A stretch of DNA of 64,000 nt from CAWKPF01 sp963851415 (GTDB lineage: Bacteria > Acidobacteriota > Thermoanaerobaculia > Multivoradales > Multivoraceae): NCBI GenBank assembly GCA_963851415.1, contig CAWKPF010000003.1, positions 744,001 through 808,000 on the forward strand, written 5' to 3'. Below, piece after piece: positions 1 to 15,522 of the stretch. The notes under the pieces were generated by a model. That model saw only the letters and a program-made list of their open reading frames with translations, searched no databases and was not told where the DNA came from. Position 1 is the stretch's first letter. Every line of letters starts with the position of its first letter. A program made the translations under genes and the position numbers.

Positions 1-1028
1 AGGGAGGTGTTCTCGAGGATCGTGTCGTCGGCGGTGCCGGAGGGGGCGTTCTGCTGAATGTCGTTCTGCCCCCAGCTGCCCCAGAGCCACATGCGATCAC
101 GCAGCAGCGCTCCGCCGGCCTCGAAGCCCATCTCCTCGATCTCGCGAATCTGAGCGCCCTCGTAGTCGTCGAGACTCTGACCCGGCCCCATGTCGGCTCC
201 ACTCACGTTCGGCTGGGCCTGACGAAGGGCACCGCCGAAGTAGCCCTGGGCCTTGGTGTTGAAGAAGCGTGCCGAGCCTCGAAACTCATTGCTGCCTCGT
301 TTGGTGACGAGGCTGACCGAGACCCCAGAGTTGCCCTTGGTGACGTCGTTGCCACCGGTGCTGTAGTTGATCTCCGTGAGCTGGTCGAAGTCGAAGTAGG
401 TCGAGGTGAGCCCGCCGATGCCTCCCATGTCGGTGACCGAGACGCCATCGAGCAGGAAGTGGTTCTGGCTCAGATCGACCCCCGGGGCACGAAACGTCGA
501 CTGTTGGCCTGATTCGCTCCCCCCCACATTGACCTTGTCGACGAGAACCCCCGGCGTCTGGTGCAGCAGCGCCCAGGGGTCGCGCGCGGTCGGGATCTTC
601 TCGAGCTCGGTCTGGCTGATCGACGTGCCCTGCTCGAGCTGTCGCTCGTCGAGCAGGGGGCTCTCGGCCGAGACGGTCAGGGTCTCCTGGACCGCGCTCT
701 GCATCACCAGTGGCACCGTGGTGTTGCGGTTGGCGCTCACTTCGACGCGGTCGAACTGGGTGGAGCTGAAGCCCTGCAGGAGAGCCGTGAGCGTATAGCT
801 GCCCGGGTCCATGGCGAGGAACCGAAACTGTCCGCGTTCATCGGTGATCTGGGTGCGGTCGGCGCCGAGCCCGCTGAGGGTGACCGTGGCGCCGCCGATC
901 GGATCGTCGTCGGTGTCGACCACCGAGCCGAAGACGTTGCCTGTGGGAACCTGAGCCAGCGTGGTCGTGGCCAGCAGCAGCGCAGCCGCCCAGAGCGACG
1001 CGCGGCGAGCGTTCGGTCGGTGTCTCAT
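1..1028 (-). CDS. TonB-dependent receptor with carboxypeptidase-regulatory domain (5' part; runs off the window)
   Basis: An outer-membrane receptor of the OmpA-related/TonB type, presumably importing a large substrate. It starts at ATG 1028 on the minus strand with a strong GGGGGAGGA ribosome site six bases upstream. The first ~25 residues are a signal peptide ending in LLLATTTLAQ. Residues ~28-110 form a carboxypeptidase-regulatory-like beta-sandwich ('GSVVDTDDDPIGGATVTLSG'), followed by a plug region ('LEKIPTARDPWALLHQTPGV', 'FLLDGVSVTDMGG', 'GNDVTKGNSGVSVSLVTKRG'). The beta-barrel begins near the window edge and the rest lies outside. The gene diverges from the kinase genes. The substrate cannot be inferred; this family is greatly expanded in Acidobacteriota. 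Confidence 0.85.
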   Translation of the reverse strand, partial: MRHRPNARRASLWAAALLLATTTLAQVPTGNVFGSVVDTDDDPIGGATVTLSGLGADRTQITDERGQFRFLAMDPGSYTLTALLQGFSSTQFDRVEVSANRNTTVPLVMQSAVQETLTVSAESPLLDERQLEQGTSISQTELEKIPTARDPWALLHQTPGVLVDKVNVGGSESGQQSTFRAPGVDLSQNHFLLDGVSVTDMGGIGGLTSTYFDFDQLTEINYSTGGNDVTKGNSGVSVSLVTKRGSNEFRGSARFFNTKAQGYFGGALRQAQPNVSGADMGPGQSLDDYEGAQIREIEEMGFEAGGALLRDRMWLWGSWGQNDIQQNAPSGTADDTILENTS

Positions 1029-1390
1029 GCACGATCCTCCCCCTATGTCCCATTTCGGGCCTTGGTATCGAAAGACGGAAACCGCGAGAAAAGTCGCAGC
1101 CGCCGCCTGGTGTGCGGAGACGTGGGCTCGAGGAGGGGAAGGGATTTTTTCAAGCTATTCCGTGCTTCTCGCGCGCTTCCCGCCCAATCGGGTGTTTTGG
1201 GTAGAGATTCACCGATGAGAATAGGTAACGAGGACGCCCAGACAGAATTCTCGAGACCTCTGGCCCAGCGTGACCTTGGCCACGCGTTTCGTCTTTCTTC
1301 TTCAGGGCCCTCGGCCACTCGCCACAGTTCTTCGACGTTCCGGGGGCTCGCACCGCTACTGCGTGGTTCACCGCAGAAGTGCGAGGTTGG
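1029..1390. other. divergent intergenic region
   Basis: About 360 bases separate the divergent starts of the TonB receptor and the first kinase. A short T-run (TTTTTT near 1145) and lower GC than the surroundings fit a promoter region. I see no convincing sigma-70 or sigma-54 box, no inverted repeat and no small gene with a ribosome site. Confidence 0.4.
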
Positions 1391-6094
<4,704 letters not shown>

Positions 6095-6098
<4 letters not shown>

Positions 6099-9000
6099 CC
6101 TCCCCGGCCCGCATCACGCACTGCCCCGATTGCGGCACTCCGCTCACCTCAGAGTCGTGGGCGACGAGGGATGTGCCTGTCCTGCCTCGCCCGTCTCGCG
6201 ATCGACCAGCCCTCACTCCACGACGAGATTCGCGCCGAGCACGACGCCGAAGCCCCCACCATCGACGCCGGTTCCACCCAGCTCCGCCCCGGGCAGGTGC
6301 TCGGCAATCGCTATCAGATCCGCTCCCGTCTCGGCGGGGGAGGGATGGGCGAGGTGTGGCGCGCCTTCGACCTCAAGCTGCGCGTCGACGTCGCGCTCAA
6401 GGCGCTGCACCCGCGCCTGCTCGAGAACGAGCGCGCTCTCGAAACGCTGCGGCAGGAAGTGCGCACGGCCCGCGAGGTGGTCTCCCCGAATGTGTGCCGG
6501 GTCTTCCAGCTCGAAGAAGTAGAGGGCCGCGAGCTGGTGTCGATGGAGTACGTCGACGGGCAGACGCTGACCGAGGTGCTGCGCGAGCGCTCTCCCCTCG
6601 AGCTCGACGAGGCGCGCGAGATCGCGGCGCAGTTCCTGGCCGGGTTGGAGGCGATCCACGATGCGGGGCTGGTGCACCGCGACATCAAGCCCGAGAACGT
6701 CATGCTCACCCGGGCCGGACGTGTCGTGGTGATGGACTTCGGCATCGCGAAGGCGCTGGCGACCGGAGACGCACAGACGGTGGCGGGTACGCCGGCCTAC
6801 ATGTCGCCCGAGCAGTCGCGTGGCGAGCCACTGGATGCTCGCGCCGACGTGTTTTCGGCTGGGATTGCGCTGGCGGAGATGGTGGCTCCGCGCGGAGTGC
6901 GCACGCGCGAGGCCCGCCAGGAGCTCTGGGCCGACGCTCGTGAGGAGCCGCCACGGCTCGAGCCGACGCCGTGGCGAAGAGTCCTTGTCCGGGCCTTGGC
7001 CTCGGAGAAGGGGCAGCGCTACGGCAGCGCCGCGAAACTGGCGCGTGCTCTCGAGGAGGTGACCCAGCGAGCGACCGACGAGGAGGTCCAGCCCTATCCG
7101 GGTCTTGCCGCGTTCACTGCCGAGAACGCGTCGTACTTCTTCGGACGGGAGCTCGAGGTCGAAGAGCTGTGGCGAAAGCTGGGCCGAGCCCACCTGCTGG
7201 GGCTGATCGGGCCGTCGGGTGCCGGCAAGAGCTCCTTCCTACGGCGCCGGCCTGCTCCCGGCCACGCCCGCGGGGTGGCGCACCTTGATCGCGCAGCCCG
7301 GTGACCGCCCGTTTGCCAACCTTGCCCAGCCGCTGGCGCGACAGCTCGCCGGTGACGCCGAGGCCGTGCGAGTCGCTGGTGCGCTTCGAGGATCCCGAGG
7401 TCGCCTTGGCGCTCCTCTCCCGTTGGCGCAAGGGCGCGGATCAGGCGCTGGTCGTTGTCGACCAGTTCGAGGAGCTGTTCACGCAGAACCCGACCGAGGT
7501 GCAGGAGCGCTTCGCCGAGCTGCTGGCCCGACTGTCGCTCGATGCCGATGTGCACGTTCTGCTCTCGATGCGTGAGGACTTCCTGTTCCGCTGTCAGGCC
7601 TTCCCGCCGCTCCGCCCGTTGTTCTCGGAGCTCACTCCGCTCGGCCCGCTCACGGCGAGCGGGCTGCGCCGGGCCCTCGTTCAGCCGGCGCTCAAGTGCG
7701 GCTACCGCTTCGAGGACGACGAGCTGGTCGACGAGATGGTGGGCGAGGTGGGCGACGAGCGAGGGGCTCTGCCCCTCGTCGCCTTTGCCGCCGCGCAGCT
7801 CTGGCGCCGGCGGGATCGCGAGCACGGTCTGCTCACCCGGGAGGCCTACGAGGAGATCGGCGGTGTCGGCGGCGCCCTCGCCCGCCACGCTGAAACCACT
7901 CTCGAGCAGATCGGTCACGACCGTCTCCCGGTTGTGCGTGAGCTCTTCCGTCATCTCGTCACCGCGCAGGGAACGCGCGCTACGTGGGATCGCGAGGAGC
8001 TGCTCTCGACCTTCTCGGAGAGCGAGCGCGAAGAAGCCAAGATCACCTTGGCAGCGCTGATCGACGCTCGCCTGCTCACGTCGTACGAGCTCGACACCGA
8101 CGACGACCAGCCCACCCATCATCGGGTGGAAGTGATCCACGAATCCCTGCTCCGCACCTGGCCCCGGCTGGTGCGTTGGCAGAGTCAGGACGAGGACAGC
8201 GCTCATCTGCTCGATCAGCTGCGGCAGACCGCGCAGTTGTGGGAGGAGCGGGGGCGGCCCGAGGATCTCCTGTGGGCGGGGACGTCGTTCAAGGAGTATG
8301 AGCTGTGGCGGGAGCGCTATCCGGGTGGATTGAGCACCACGGAAGACTCTTTCGCGGATGCGATGGTGGCACAGGCAAAGCGGCGCCAACGACGGCTGCG
8401 CCTTGCGGTAAGCGCCGCCTTCGTGCTTCTTTTCGCTGTCCTCGCTGTTGTGGGTGGGCTCTGGCGGCAAGCGCTCCAGGAAGCCAGGCGGGCCGAAGCC
8501 AGCAAACTCCTCGCGCTTGGTCAGTCCGAGCTCGACTCCGATCCTCGTGAGGCCAGCCCGACGACTGCTCTCGCCTATGCGACGAAGAGCCTGGAACTGG
8601 CAGACGAGCCCACGGCCCGGCGTTTCGTCATGGAGGCGTTGTGGTCGGGCCCTCTCGCCAGCCGTGTCGACAAGACGGGTGGTGATCCGCTGAAGGCGGT
8701 CTTCAGCTCCGATGGCGAATGGCTTCCCACCGCGGGTGTGTATGGCGACCTCGCCTATCTCAGCAGGCTCGATGGTCACCGGGCTCGGGTGCCCCAACCC
8801 CTGGCTGCGAAGCGCGATTCCGAAGAGCCGGGGTGGACAGCAGGGAAGTTCCTCGGGCAATTCGCCGTCCCCGGTAGCGATCTCTTTCTGGAGGTCGATG
8901 CACGGGAGTTCGACGTCTATCGGCAGCCACCCGACTCGCCGCGCCACACCTGGCAACGCTTCGCCACGGACGGCCTCGCCTTTCCCCTCGATTCGAAACG

Positions 9001-10762
9001 GGTGCTTCGGTTGGAGCGGCGTGGTGACCAGGTCGTGGCGGAGGCCTGGCCGATCGACGGCGGCGAGGCCGAGGAGTTGGGGCGACTCGACGAGACCCTG
9101 TTCTCGTGGAACCCGGACGGGCTCCCCAGCGCCCAGGTGAGCGGCGGTCTTCTCGCCTCTCATCGCGGGAACACAGGCTGGGTGCACGATCTCGCTGCTC
9201 TCGATGGGGGGCCGGTGGCCACTCTGAAGCACGACTCTCCTGTGTTGCGCTTGGTCTGGGGCGAGGCCGGAAGACGACTCACTTCGGTCGACGAAGAGGG
9301 CCATACGCACGTCTGGGAACCGCGGAGCGGCAGGGAGGAACCGGTCCATTCTCTTCGAGCGTCGCCGCGGGCGATCTCTCTCGACCCGAGGGGAACCGCT
9401 CTGGCTCTTTCGGATAACCAGCGACCGTACTTCGAGATCCGAGATCTGGCCGGCCCGCCCGAAGCATCGCCCCTGATCCTCCACCGGCGCGGGCTTGTGC
9501 AGGCGAACTATTTGACCTTTGATCGGACGGGGCATTGGCTGGTTTCGGCGGGACTCGCAGAAGGATGGGTACGCGATTTCTGGCAGGTCGACCGGCGCTA
9601 CCCTTACCGACTGGAAGGGCACGACGGCACCGGCTACCAGCTCAGCTTCTCGCCGGACGGAGAGTGGCTGGCATCCGCTGGTAAGGACGGGACGCTTCGC
9701 CTCTGGCCGATGTCGCCACAGACGGGGTCCGGGGGTCGGGTTCTGGCTCGACTGGACTCCTGGCTCTACGGTGTCGCCTGGCATCCTATGGGACGCCTTC
9801 TCCTGATCTCGAAGATGGACTCCCCCTGTGAGGTCTACCTCGTGGACGTTGCGACAGGAGCCCTGCAGCAGCTCGATCGTGCCGGCGAATGGACTTTCGC
9901 GAAGGGTTTGCCGGTACCCGTCGCTTTCTCGCCCGACGGGCGCCTCGCCGCCGCCTTTGGCCAGCACCACCTTTCGAGCCAGGAGTCCTTCAGAACAGGC
10001 GACGGCCTGTGGTCGGGCCCATTGGTCTGGGATGTCGAAAGCGGCGAGCTTCTACTTGCGCTCGAGACGTGGCAGAGAGACCGCGAGCCAGGCGAGAACT
10101 TCAACCCCCTCGAGCTGACCTTCTCGGCTGATGGGCGACATCTCATTTCGGCCGGATCCCACATCAGGATCTGGGATCTGGAGAAGGGAACGTCGCAGGC
10201 TCTTGGCAAGGGCAACAGAATGGCGCTCATCAGAGACGGGCGCCGCTTGTTGGTGTCCGACTCCGACGGTCTCCGGGTCCAGGACCTGGAGGAGGGAAGC
10301 ATGGAGAGGCTCCCTCACCATCAGGCGGATGTGATCGCCCTGGATCCCTCAGAGTCCATCCTCGTTCGTAGTGTGGGCGACGAGGTCAGAGTCGGCCCGC
10401 TGGCCGGTGGAGAGCCCCACCGACTTCTTGGCCACGAAGGGGCGATCAACGGTCTCGACGTTTCTCCCGATGGGCGTTGGATCGCCTCGGTCGGGGACGA
10501 CGGCGTCGTTCGCGTCTGGCCAATGCCCGACGTCACCAAGCCGCCATTCCACACCCTGCCGTACGACGAGCTCCTCGAGACCCTGCGCAAGCTCACCAAC
10601 TTCCGAGCCGCCCCGGACCCCGAGAGCGACACCGGCTACTCGATCGACTACGCGCCGTTCGCGGGCTGGGCCGATTACCCGGAGTGGTACCCGGTCGCAC
10701 CTGAAGTGAAAGAGGCGCGCCTGAAAGAGGTCGGCGAGAGCACCTCGGGGCCACCACCATGA
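6095..10762 (+). CDS. Ser/Thr protein kinase - STAND NTPase - WD40 membrane protein, copy 2 (frameshifted)
   Basis: Tandem paralogue of the preceding gene; its ATG overlaps that gene's TGA (ATGA), so the two are translationally coupled. It has the same order: CxxC...CxxC ribbon, kinase ('HRDIKPENV', 'DFGIAKA', 'GTPAYMSPEQ'), STAND NTPase (GPSGAGKSS near 7208, VVVDQFEELF near 7450), membrane helix near 8395-8465, and WD40-like repeats ('FSPDGEWLASAGKDGTLRLW' near 9650; 'VSPDGRWIASVGDDGVVRVW' near 10460). Three single-base insertions interrupt it, near 6163, 7238 and 7375. From about 7380 a single frame runs uninterrupted to the stop, covering Walker B, the helix and the whole propeller. Known relatives phosphorylate Ser/Thr in response to signals sensed by the NTPase or propeller; no ligand or target can be named. 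Confidence 0.78.
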
Positions 10763-10906
10763 CCCCTCTCTCCATCCGCGCCCCTCCCGCTGCGTGACTT
10801 CTACGCCGGATTCCGTCTTTCAACAATGACGGGCGCCACAGACCGCGCAACGGTCGCGGACGACTCCCCACAACGCTGCGTCCCGGCGCCCAGGGAGGGG
10901 AAGGCG

Positions 10907-13633
10907 ATGGAGAAACGAGCAAGAGCTTGCGAAGCCCGGGTGTCGAGGTTCTTCGCAGTCGGACTCGGTTCGGCGCTGCTTCTGGCGACTCCACTGGCGG
11001 CGGACACCACGGGGCAGCTCGGAGGCATCGTGACCAACGCCGCCGGGGGGCCGCTGTCGGGGGCCACCGTCGAGGTGAGCTCGCCTGTGCAGATCGGGGG
11101 CGTCCACAGCACCGTGACCGATGCACATGGGGCGTTCCTGTTCCCCCGGCTGACTCCGGGGTGGTACACGGTACGGGCCGAGATCGAAGAGCTCGGATCG
11201 GATGAGCTCACCGAGGTTCAGGTGCGTCTCGATCGGTACACGGATGTCCGGATCGTCCTCGCGCCGGTGGCGGTCTCGGAGACGCTCAACGTGGTATCGA
11301 CGACGCCGTTGGTCGATCCGCAGCAGGTGTCGACCGGTCAGACTTTTTCTATCGACTACATCCAGGAGACCCGCACCGACTGGGCCGATCTGATGACGCA
11401 GGCGGCGGGAACCGATCCAGAGAACTTCCGGCGCGTGCTCGGATCGACCCCGGAGGCCAACGCCTTTCGCCTCGATGGCGTCGACTCGACCAACTGGTAT
11501 CAGCGATACCCGAACCTCGCCGCGCTCGATCTGCCCTTCGACGCGGTGCAGGAAGTGGCGCTTCACAGCGCTGGCTTCGAGGCCCAATACGGGCAGGCCA
11601 CCGGTGGCGTGATCAACGTTGTGACCCGCTCGGGGGGCAATGACTTCAGCGGTACCCTGGACGCGCGCTACACCGACAGCGACTTCGAAGAGTCGGGGGA
11701 GCACTACGATCCACAGGAGCAGGTCTCGGAGCATGAGCTGCTCTCCGCCACCCTGGGCGGGCCGATCTTGCGCGACCGGCTGTGGTTCTTCACCACCTAC
11801 AGCAAGGAGCGCGGTCTCAGCACGCCGACCGGAGCCCCGGTTACCGAACAAGTCGACACCGAGCTGGTGCTCGGCAAGCTCTCCTGGAGTGCGAGTCCTT
11901 CCTGGTCGTTTTCCGCCAAGTACATCGACCATGGTGAAGACGCGAGTAACACACCGGCGTCTCCGTTCTTTGCTGCGGATGCGACGGCGGCCGTTGAGGA
12001 TCAGACGAGCATTGCGTCTGCCGAGCTGGTAGGCCAGCTGTCCTCACGCCTGCTCTGGCAGTTTCGTCTTGGCCGCCACAGCTGGTACGAGGCGATCGCC
12101 CCGAACGACGGCGATCTGACGACCATCGGGCACTTCAACTTGGTCACGACCGACCGCTACGGAAACTACTCGAGCCAGTGGCACGGCCCCGACGTGCAGG
12201 AGGATGCCGGTACCGATATCTCCTGGTTCGAGAGTCGGGGCCGACACGAGCTGGATGCCGGGATCTCCTGGGGCCGGCCGTGGTTCGAGGTCCAGTCGTG
12301 CTTCAACGGTTCGGGACGTCGATGCACTGCGGGTGACGAGACCTTCTTCTTTCGCGATCTGACCGACGACGCAGGCGCACCGTCACCGTACGAGATGCGG
12401 ATGCTGGAGGTCGATCCCCCGTTGTCGTTCGAGGCCGACTCGGCAGTGGCCTATGCTCAGGACACCTGGCGTCCCCATCCCGATGTCACAGTCAAGCCGG
12501 GGCTGCGCTGGGACCAGATCGACTACAGCAACAACACCGGCAGCGTCGCCGACTTCCACCTCCTGCAGCCACGCATTGGGGTGGCGTGGGACGCCACTGG
12601 CAACGGCCGGAACCTGGTTCGCGCTTCGTGGGGACGCTTCATGCACCCCAGCACGATGATCCTGGCCGACTCGACGTCGGAGTACAGGGGTCGATTCGAG
12701 TATTGGTACTCGTGCTCACGCTTCGTGGCCTCCGACCCGGAAGCCTGCCGAGCGATCGCCGGCCAGATCGGCTACGGCTATCGCACCGATCCCGAGGGGT
12801 GGGACGCCGGAGGCTGGGTGCTTCCTCCGGGCTCCACTCTCGAGCCGGGCACCGACATCACCACGTCGGACGATCTGAGTGCGGCCTACGTCGACCATTG
12901 GCTGTTGGGCTTCGAACGAGAGCTGATGCGAGGTACCAGCGTCGAGCTGAGCTACGTGCACAAGGCCGGACGCGACCTGGTCGAAGACACCTGCGAAGGT
13001 AACCTCGATGGTCCCGACCCAGAGGGCGGCTGCAACGACTACGTGGTGCTCAACCTTCCGCAGGCTCGTCTCGACTATGACGCCTGGATTCTGCGCTTCG
13101 AAACGCGTGCCCATTCACGACTCCATCTGTTTGCGTCGTGGGTGCTCTCCGACTCCAAGGGCTCGTTGTCTCGAAATCGCAGCACCGAGGCCGACTTCGA
13201 CCAGTATCCCTACCATTGGACGAATCGCTACGGCTACCTGCCCGATCACAGCCGCCACCGCTTGAAGCTGAGCGGCTACGCGCGTCTACCGCTCGACTTC
13301 GGCCTGGCGGTGACCGGCTGGTGGAACTCGGAGCAGCGCTGGACCCCGCTCGAGCTCGTCGTGCCCGGCATGCTCTACGGAGTGCAGTTCGAGGAGCCGC
13401 GCGGTAACCGCAAGGAAGGCGGGACAGACCGTCTCGACCTGCAGCTATGGAAGGGCTTCGAGATCGGTCCGACACGCTTGCGCTTGATCGGCTCCGTGCT
13501 CAACGTGTTCGGCTCGGAGACGCCCACCGGCTACTGCGAGAACTCGACCGGCTGCGGCGAGTTCGTGCAGGGCGACCCGACTGCGTGGCAGCAGCCGCGG
13601 GCTTATGAGGTGGGACTCAGGGTGGAGTTCTAA
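10907..13633 (+). CDS. TonB-dependent receptor with carboxypeptidase-regulatory domain
   Basis: An intact 908-residue outer-membrane receptor. I chose ATG 10907 because AGGGAGGGG lies seven bases upstream and a clear signal peptide follows (hydrophobic 'FFAVGLGSALLLATPLAAD'); a longer in-frame ORF from 10826 has no such signal. Residues ~36-115 are the carboxypeptidase-regulatory sandwich ('LGGIVTNAAGGPLSGATVEV'). A plug domain follows ('VLGSTPEANAFRLDGVDSTN', 'YGQATGGVINVVTRSGGNDF'), then a long barrel with aromatic-rich strands ending in Phe ('VGLRVEF'), as outer-membrane barrels usually do. It stands alone after the kinases. Its length and lack of frame breaks contrast with the kinases upstream. 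Confidence 0.88.
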   Translation: MEKRARACEARVSRFFAVGLGSALLLATPLAADTTGQLGGIVTNAAGGPLSGATVEVSSPVQIGGVHSTVTDAHGAFLFPRLTPGWYTVRAEIEELGSDELTEVQVRLDRYTDVRIVLAPVAVSETLNVVSTTPLVDPQQVSTGQTFSIDYIQETRTDWADLMTQAAGTDPENFRRVLGSTPEANAFRLDGVDSTNWYQRYPNLAALDLPFDAVQEVALHSAGFEAQYGQATGGVINVVTRSGGNDFSGTLDARYTDSDFEESGEHYDPQEQVSEHELLSATLGGPILRDRLWFFTTYSKERGLSTPTGAPVTEQVDTELVLGKLSWSASPSWSFSAKYIDHGEDASNTPASPFFAADATAAVEDQTSIASAELVGQLSSRLLWQFRLGRHSWYEAIAPNDGDLTTIGHFNLVTTDRYGNYSSQWHGPDVQEDAGTDISWFESRGRHELDAGISWGRPWFEVQSCFNGSGRRCTAGDETFFFRDLTDDAGAPSPYEMRMLEVDPPLSFEADSAVAYAQDTWRPHPDVTVKPGLRWDQIDYSNNTGSVADFHLLQPRIGVAWDATGNGRNLVRASWGRFMHPSTMILADSTSEYRGRFEYWYSCSRFVASDPEACRAIAGQIGYGYRTDPEGWDAGGWVLPPGSTLEPGTDITTSDDLSAAYVDHWLLGFERELMRGTSVELSYVHKAGRDLVEDTCEGNLDGPDPEGGCNDYVVLNLPQARLDYDAWILRFETRAHSRLHLFASWVLSDSKGSLSRNRSTEADFDQYPYHWTNRYGYLPDHSRHRLKLSGYARLPLDFGLAVTGWWNSEQRWTPLELVVPGMLYGVQFEEPRGNRKEGGTDRLDLQLWKGFEIGPTRLRLIGSVLNVFGSETPTGYCENSTGCGEFVQGDPTAWQQPRAYEVGLRVEF

Positions 13634-13688
13634 CCTCAAGAGAGCTGGCTGCCCGTCGACCTTCGGTCGCCAGCCCCCGGCGTTCCCC

Positions 13689-13741
13689 CGACCAGGTCGA
13701 TATCGACGGGGGTGGGGCAAGACGTTTCAGCTGAAACGTCT
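13689..13741. terminator. hairpin pair between convergent genes
   Basis: Between the stops of the TonB receptor (plus) and the HNH gene (minus) lie two inverted repeats: GTCGATATCGAC (13697-13708) inside a longer CCCCGA...GGGG context, and a perfect 22-base palindrome at 13720-13741 whose core is ACGTTTCAGCTGAAACGT. Neither has a T-run, so the terminator role is inferred from position. The palindrome could instead be a protein-binding or recombination site. Confidence 0.4.
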
Positions 13742-13752
13742 CCCTCGCCCGA

Positions 13753-15216
13753 CTACGAGTACAAGTGCGGGGACAGTCTTGGATTGAGGAAGTAGTCGAG
13801 AGCCATGCCGTAGTCACAGGGGCCCCCTTCCTGCCTGGCGGAGACGAGGTCGGGCTCGAGGGCGAGGCCGAGTCGGGTGTTTTGCTGGACGAGCGCCGCG
13901 ATGGGGTCGCGGGGGAGGTTAGGCGGTGGAGGGACCTGGGGCAGAAGGCGCCCGTCGGGTCGGCGGAATCGAAGCCCGCCCTTGGGGAGACTCTCGACGG
14001 TGAAGCCCTCTTCGTGGAGGCGGCGATGATGGTGGTTGCAGAGCAGGACCAGGTTGTCGAGCCTGGTGGCGCCGCCGTCGGCCCAGTGCTCGATGTGGTG
14101 GGCGTCGCAGTAGCTCGACTTCAGGCCGCAGCCGGGGAAGCGGCAGCCCTGGTCGCGATGCTCGAGAGCTCGCCGGATGGCGGGGGGAATGGTGCGGGTC
14201 TTGCGCCCGATATCGAGTACGGTGCCATCGGCGTTGTGGGTCATGACGAGGAGGCTGGCGTCGCAGGCGAGGCGACGGCACGTTTCCGCTGAAACGTCGA
14301 CCTTGTCTTCGAGCGCCGGCGGTGGAGCGGGTTCTCGGGTCCAGCTTCCGTTGGTCCGGAGATCGTCTGGCTCGACGTGAACGACCACCTGGAAGTGGTC
14401 GCGGCGCGATGGGTCGTCGAGGCCTTCACCCAGGGCGGCTTCGGCCACCAGTGAGAGCGCATCAGCTCGCCGCTGCTCAGCCGTTGCTTCAGGTGAGGTT
14501 CCTCCAAGTGCGGATTCGTGGGAGCCTGTCCGGAAGAGCCGGTGCTGGGCCGCCTCGAGGGCTCGGACCAGTACGGCGCCGGCTTCGGGCTCGAGCCTGG
14601 CGTGCAGAAGAAGCATGCCGTCCTGGTCCCAGCTCCAGTGGGCCGAGCGCTCGTCGCGTCGTTTCTCCGTGAGCGCTTCCTGGTCGACGCGGCCGACCTT
14701 GCGCCACAGCCGCACCAGCTTCTCGACCTGGGCGGTGGTGCAGGCGCGGGCGACATCGACGAGCTCTGCCTCGTTCTCCGGCGTCGCGACCCGGGTGGCG
14801 GCTCGGACCTTGGAGTAGGAGAGCTCACCGCGCCGCAACGCTTCGCTCGTTTGCGGCAGCTCGGCGAGGGCGCGAGCTACACGCACCTTCTCGCGCGCGG
14901 CTCCGAGGTCGATCCCGGTGCGCCACTGCAGCCAGTGGGCGCAGGAGCGGGCGCCGAAGTCGTTCCAGCCCTGACGCTCGTCGAACTCACGCAGCAACAT
15001 GAGCAGGCGCCAGGTGGCGGCGCCGAGATGGGCCGCGATCTCAGCGATCTGGTCGCCGAGCTCCTGGAGATCGGATCGGCGTCGCCGGGCCTGGACAGCG
15101 AGGGCGTCCATGGGGACGACGGCCGCAGTTTCGGCCACGGGGTGCGATCGGGAAGGAGCCTGCAATCGGGAAGGAGCCTGCAATCGGGAAGGAGCAGAGA
15201 GGCCTGGATGGGGCAT
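13753..15216 (-). CDS. DUF222 / HNH endonuclease family protein (13E12-type)
   Basis: A 487-residue protein of the DUF222-HNH family (the REP13E12 type of mycobacteria). The long helical DUF222 region ('LREFDERQGWNDFGARSCAH' onward) is followed by a zinc-bound HNH nuclease near residues 365-405: 'CRFPGC', 'CDAHHIEHW', 'LDNLVLLCNHHHRRLHEEG'. All the expected Cys and His residues are present, so it could be an active nuclease. The start is uncertain. From ATG 15216 the first ~25 residues are encoded by an 18-base tandem repeat (PSRLQA repeated) that may not be translated; ATG 15111 (MDALAVQARRRR) is an alternative. Role unknown: homing-like mobility and phage attachment have been associated with relatives. 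Confidence 0.85.
   Translation of the reverse strand: MPHPGLSAPSRLQAPSRLQAPSRSHPVAETAAVVPMDALAVQARRRRSDLQELGDQIAEIAAHLGAATWRLLMLLREFDERQGWNDFGARSCAHWLQWRTGIDLGAAREKVRVARALAELPQTSEALRRGELSYSKVRAATRVATPENEAELVDVARACTTAQVEKLVRLWRKVGRVDQEALTEKRRDERSAHWSWDQDGMLLLHARLEPEAGAVLVRALEAAQHRLFRTGSHESALGGTSPEATAEQRRADALSLVAEAALGEGLDDPSRRDHFQVVVHVEPDDLRTNGSWTREPAPPPALEDKVDVSAETCRRLACDASLLVMTHNADGTVLDIGRKTRTIPPAIRRALEHRDQGCRFPGCGLKSSYCDAHHIEHWADGGATRLDNLVLLCNHHHRRLHEEGFTVESLPKGGLRFRRPDGRLLPQVPPPPNLPRDPIAALVQQNTRLGLALEPDLVSARQEGGPCDYGMALDYFLNPRLSPHLYS
14280..14297. other. internal near-palindrome matching the downstream palindrome
   Basis: ACGTTTC-CGCT-GAAACGT inside the HNH gene differs by one base from the palindrome core at 13722-13739. 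It encodes the family-conserved 'VSAET', so the resemblance may come from codon constraint. Confidence 0.3.
15147..15200. repeat. 18-bp tandem repeat, three copies
   Basis: ATCGGGAAGGAGCCTGCA occurs at 15147, 15165 and (last bases changed) 15183. It overlaps the predicted 5' end of the HNH gene and would encode the repeated PSRLQA stretch if translated. Confidence 0.85.
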
Positions 15217-15522
15217 GGTAGAGCGCCTCTAGAGCGGTTGATGGAAAGCGAAAACAGAGCGTAACATGAGATGGCGGAGAGCACAAGTCCGAGTGGCGAC
15301 TCGCGGCGCTCGACTGGCCGGTTCACACGCCATGTGTCGACCCTCGGGCGGGCCGCGGAAGGGCGAGTGTCTGGAGTGTCTGGTGCGTGGTGCATCGATC
15401 GTTCGGCTCCCTCGCCGACCTCTCCCGGGCCGGATCCGGTTTCTCAGGGCATGACCTGAAGCCGGGAATCCGGTCCTTTGGGGCCGCAGCGCCTCCGAGG
15501 GATTCGCGGGCCTGCCGGTCGA
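15217..15522. other. intergenic region between divergent HNH and thioesterase genes
   Basis: About 300 bases with no ORF that has a ribosome site and no notable repeat. It presumably contains both promoters, but I could not identify boxes. Confidence 0.35.

Noticed and set aside
7094..9970. 958-codon minus-strand ORF opposite kinase copy 2
   Set aside because: The plus strand in this stretch encodes unmistakable NTPase and propeller motifs; the antisense ORF reflects codon bias.
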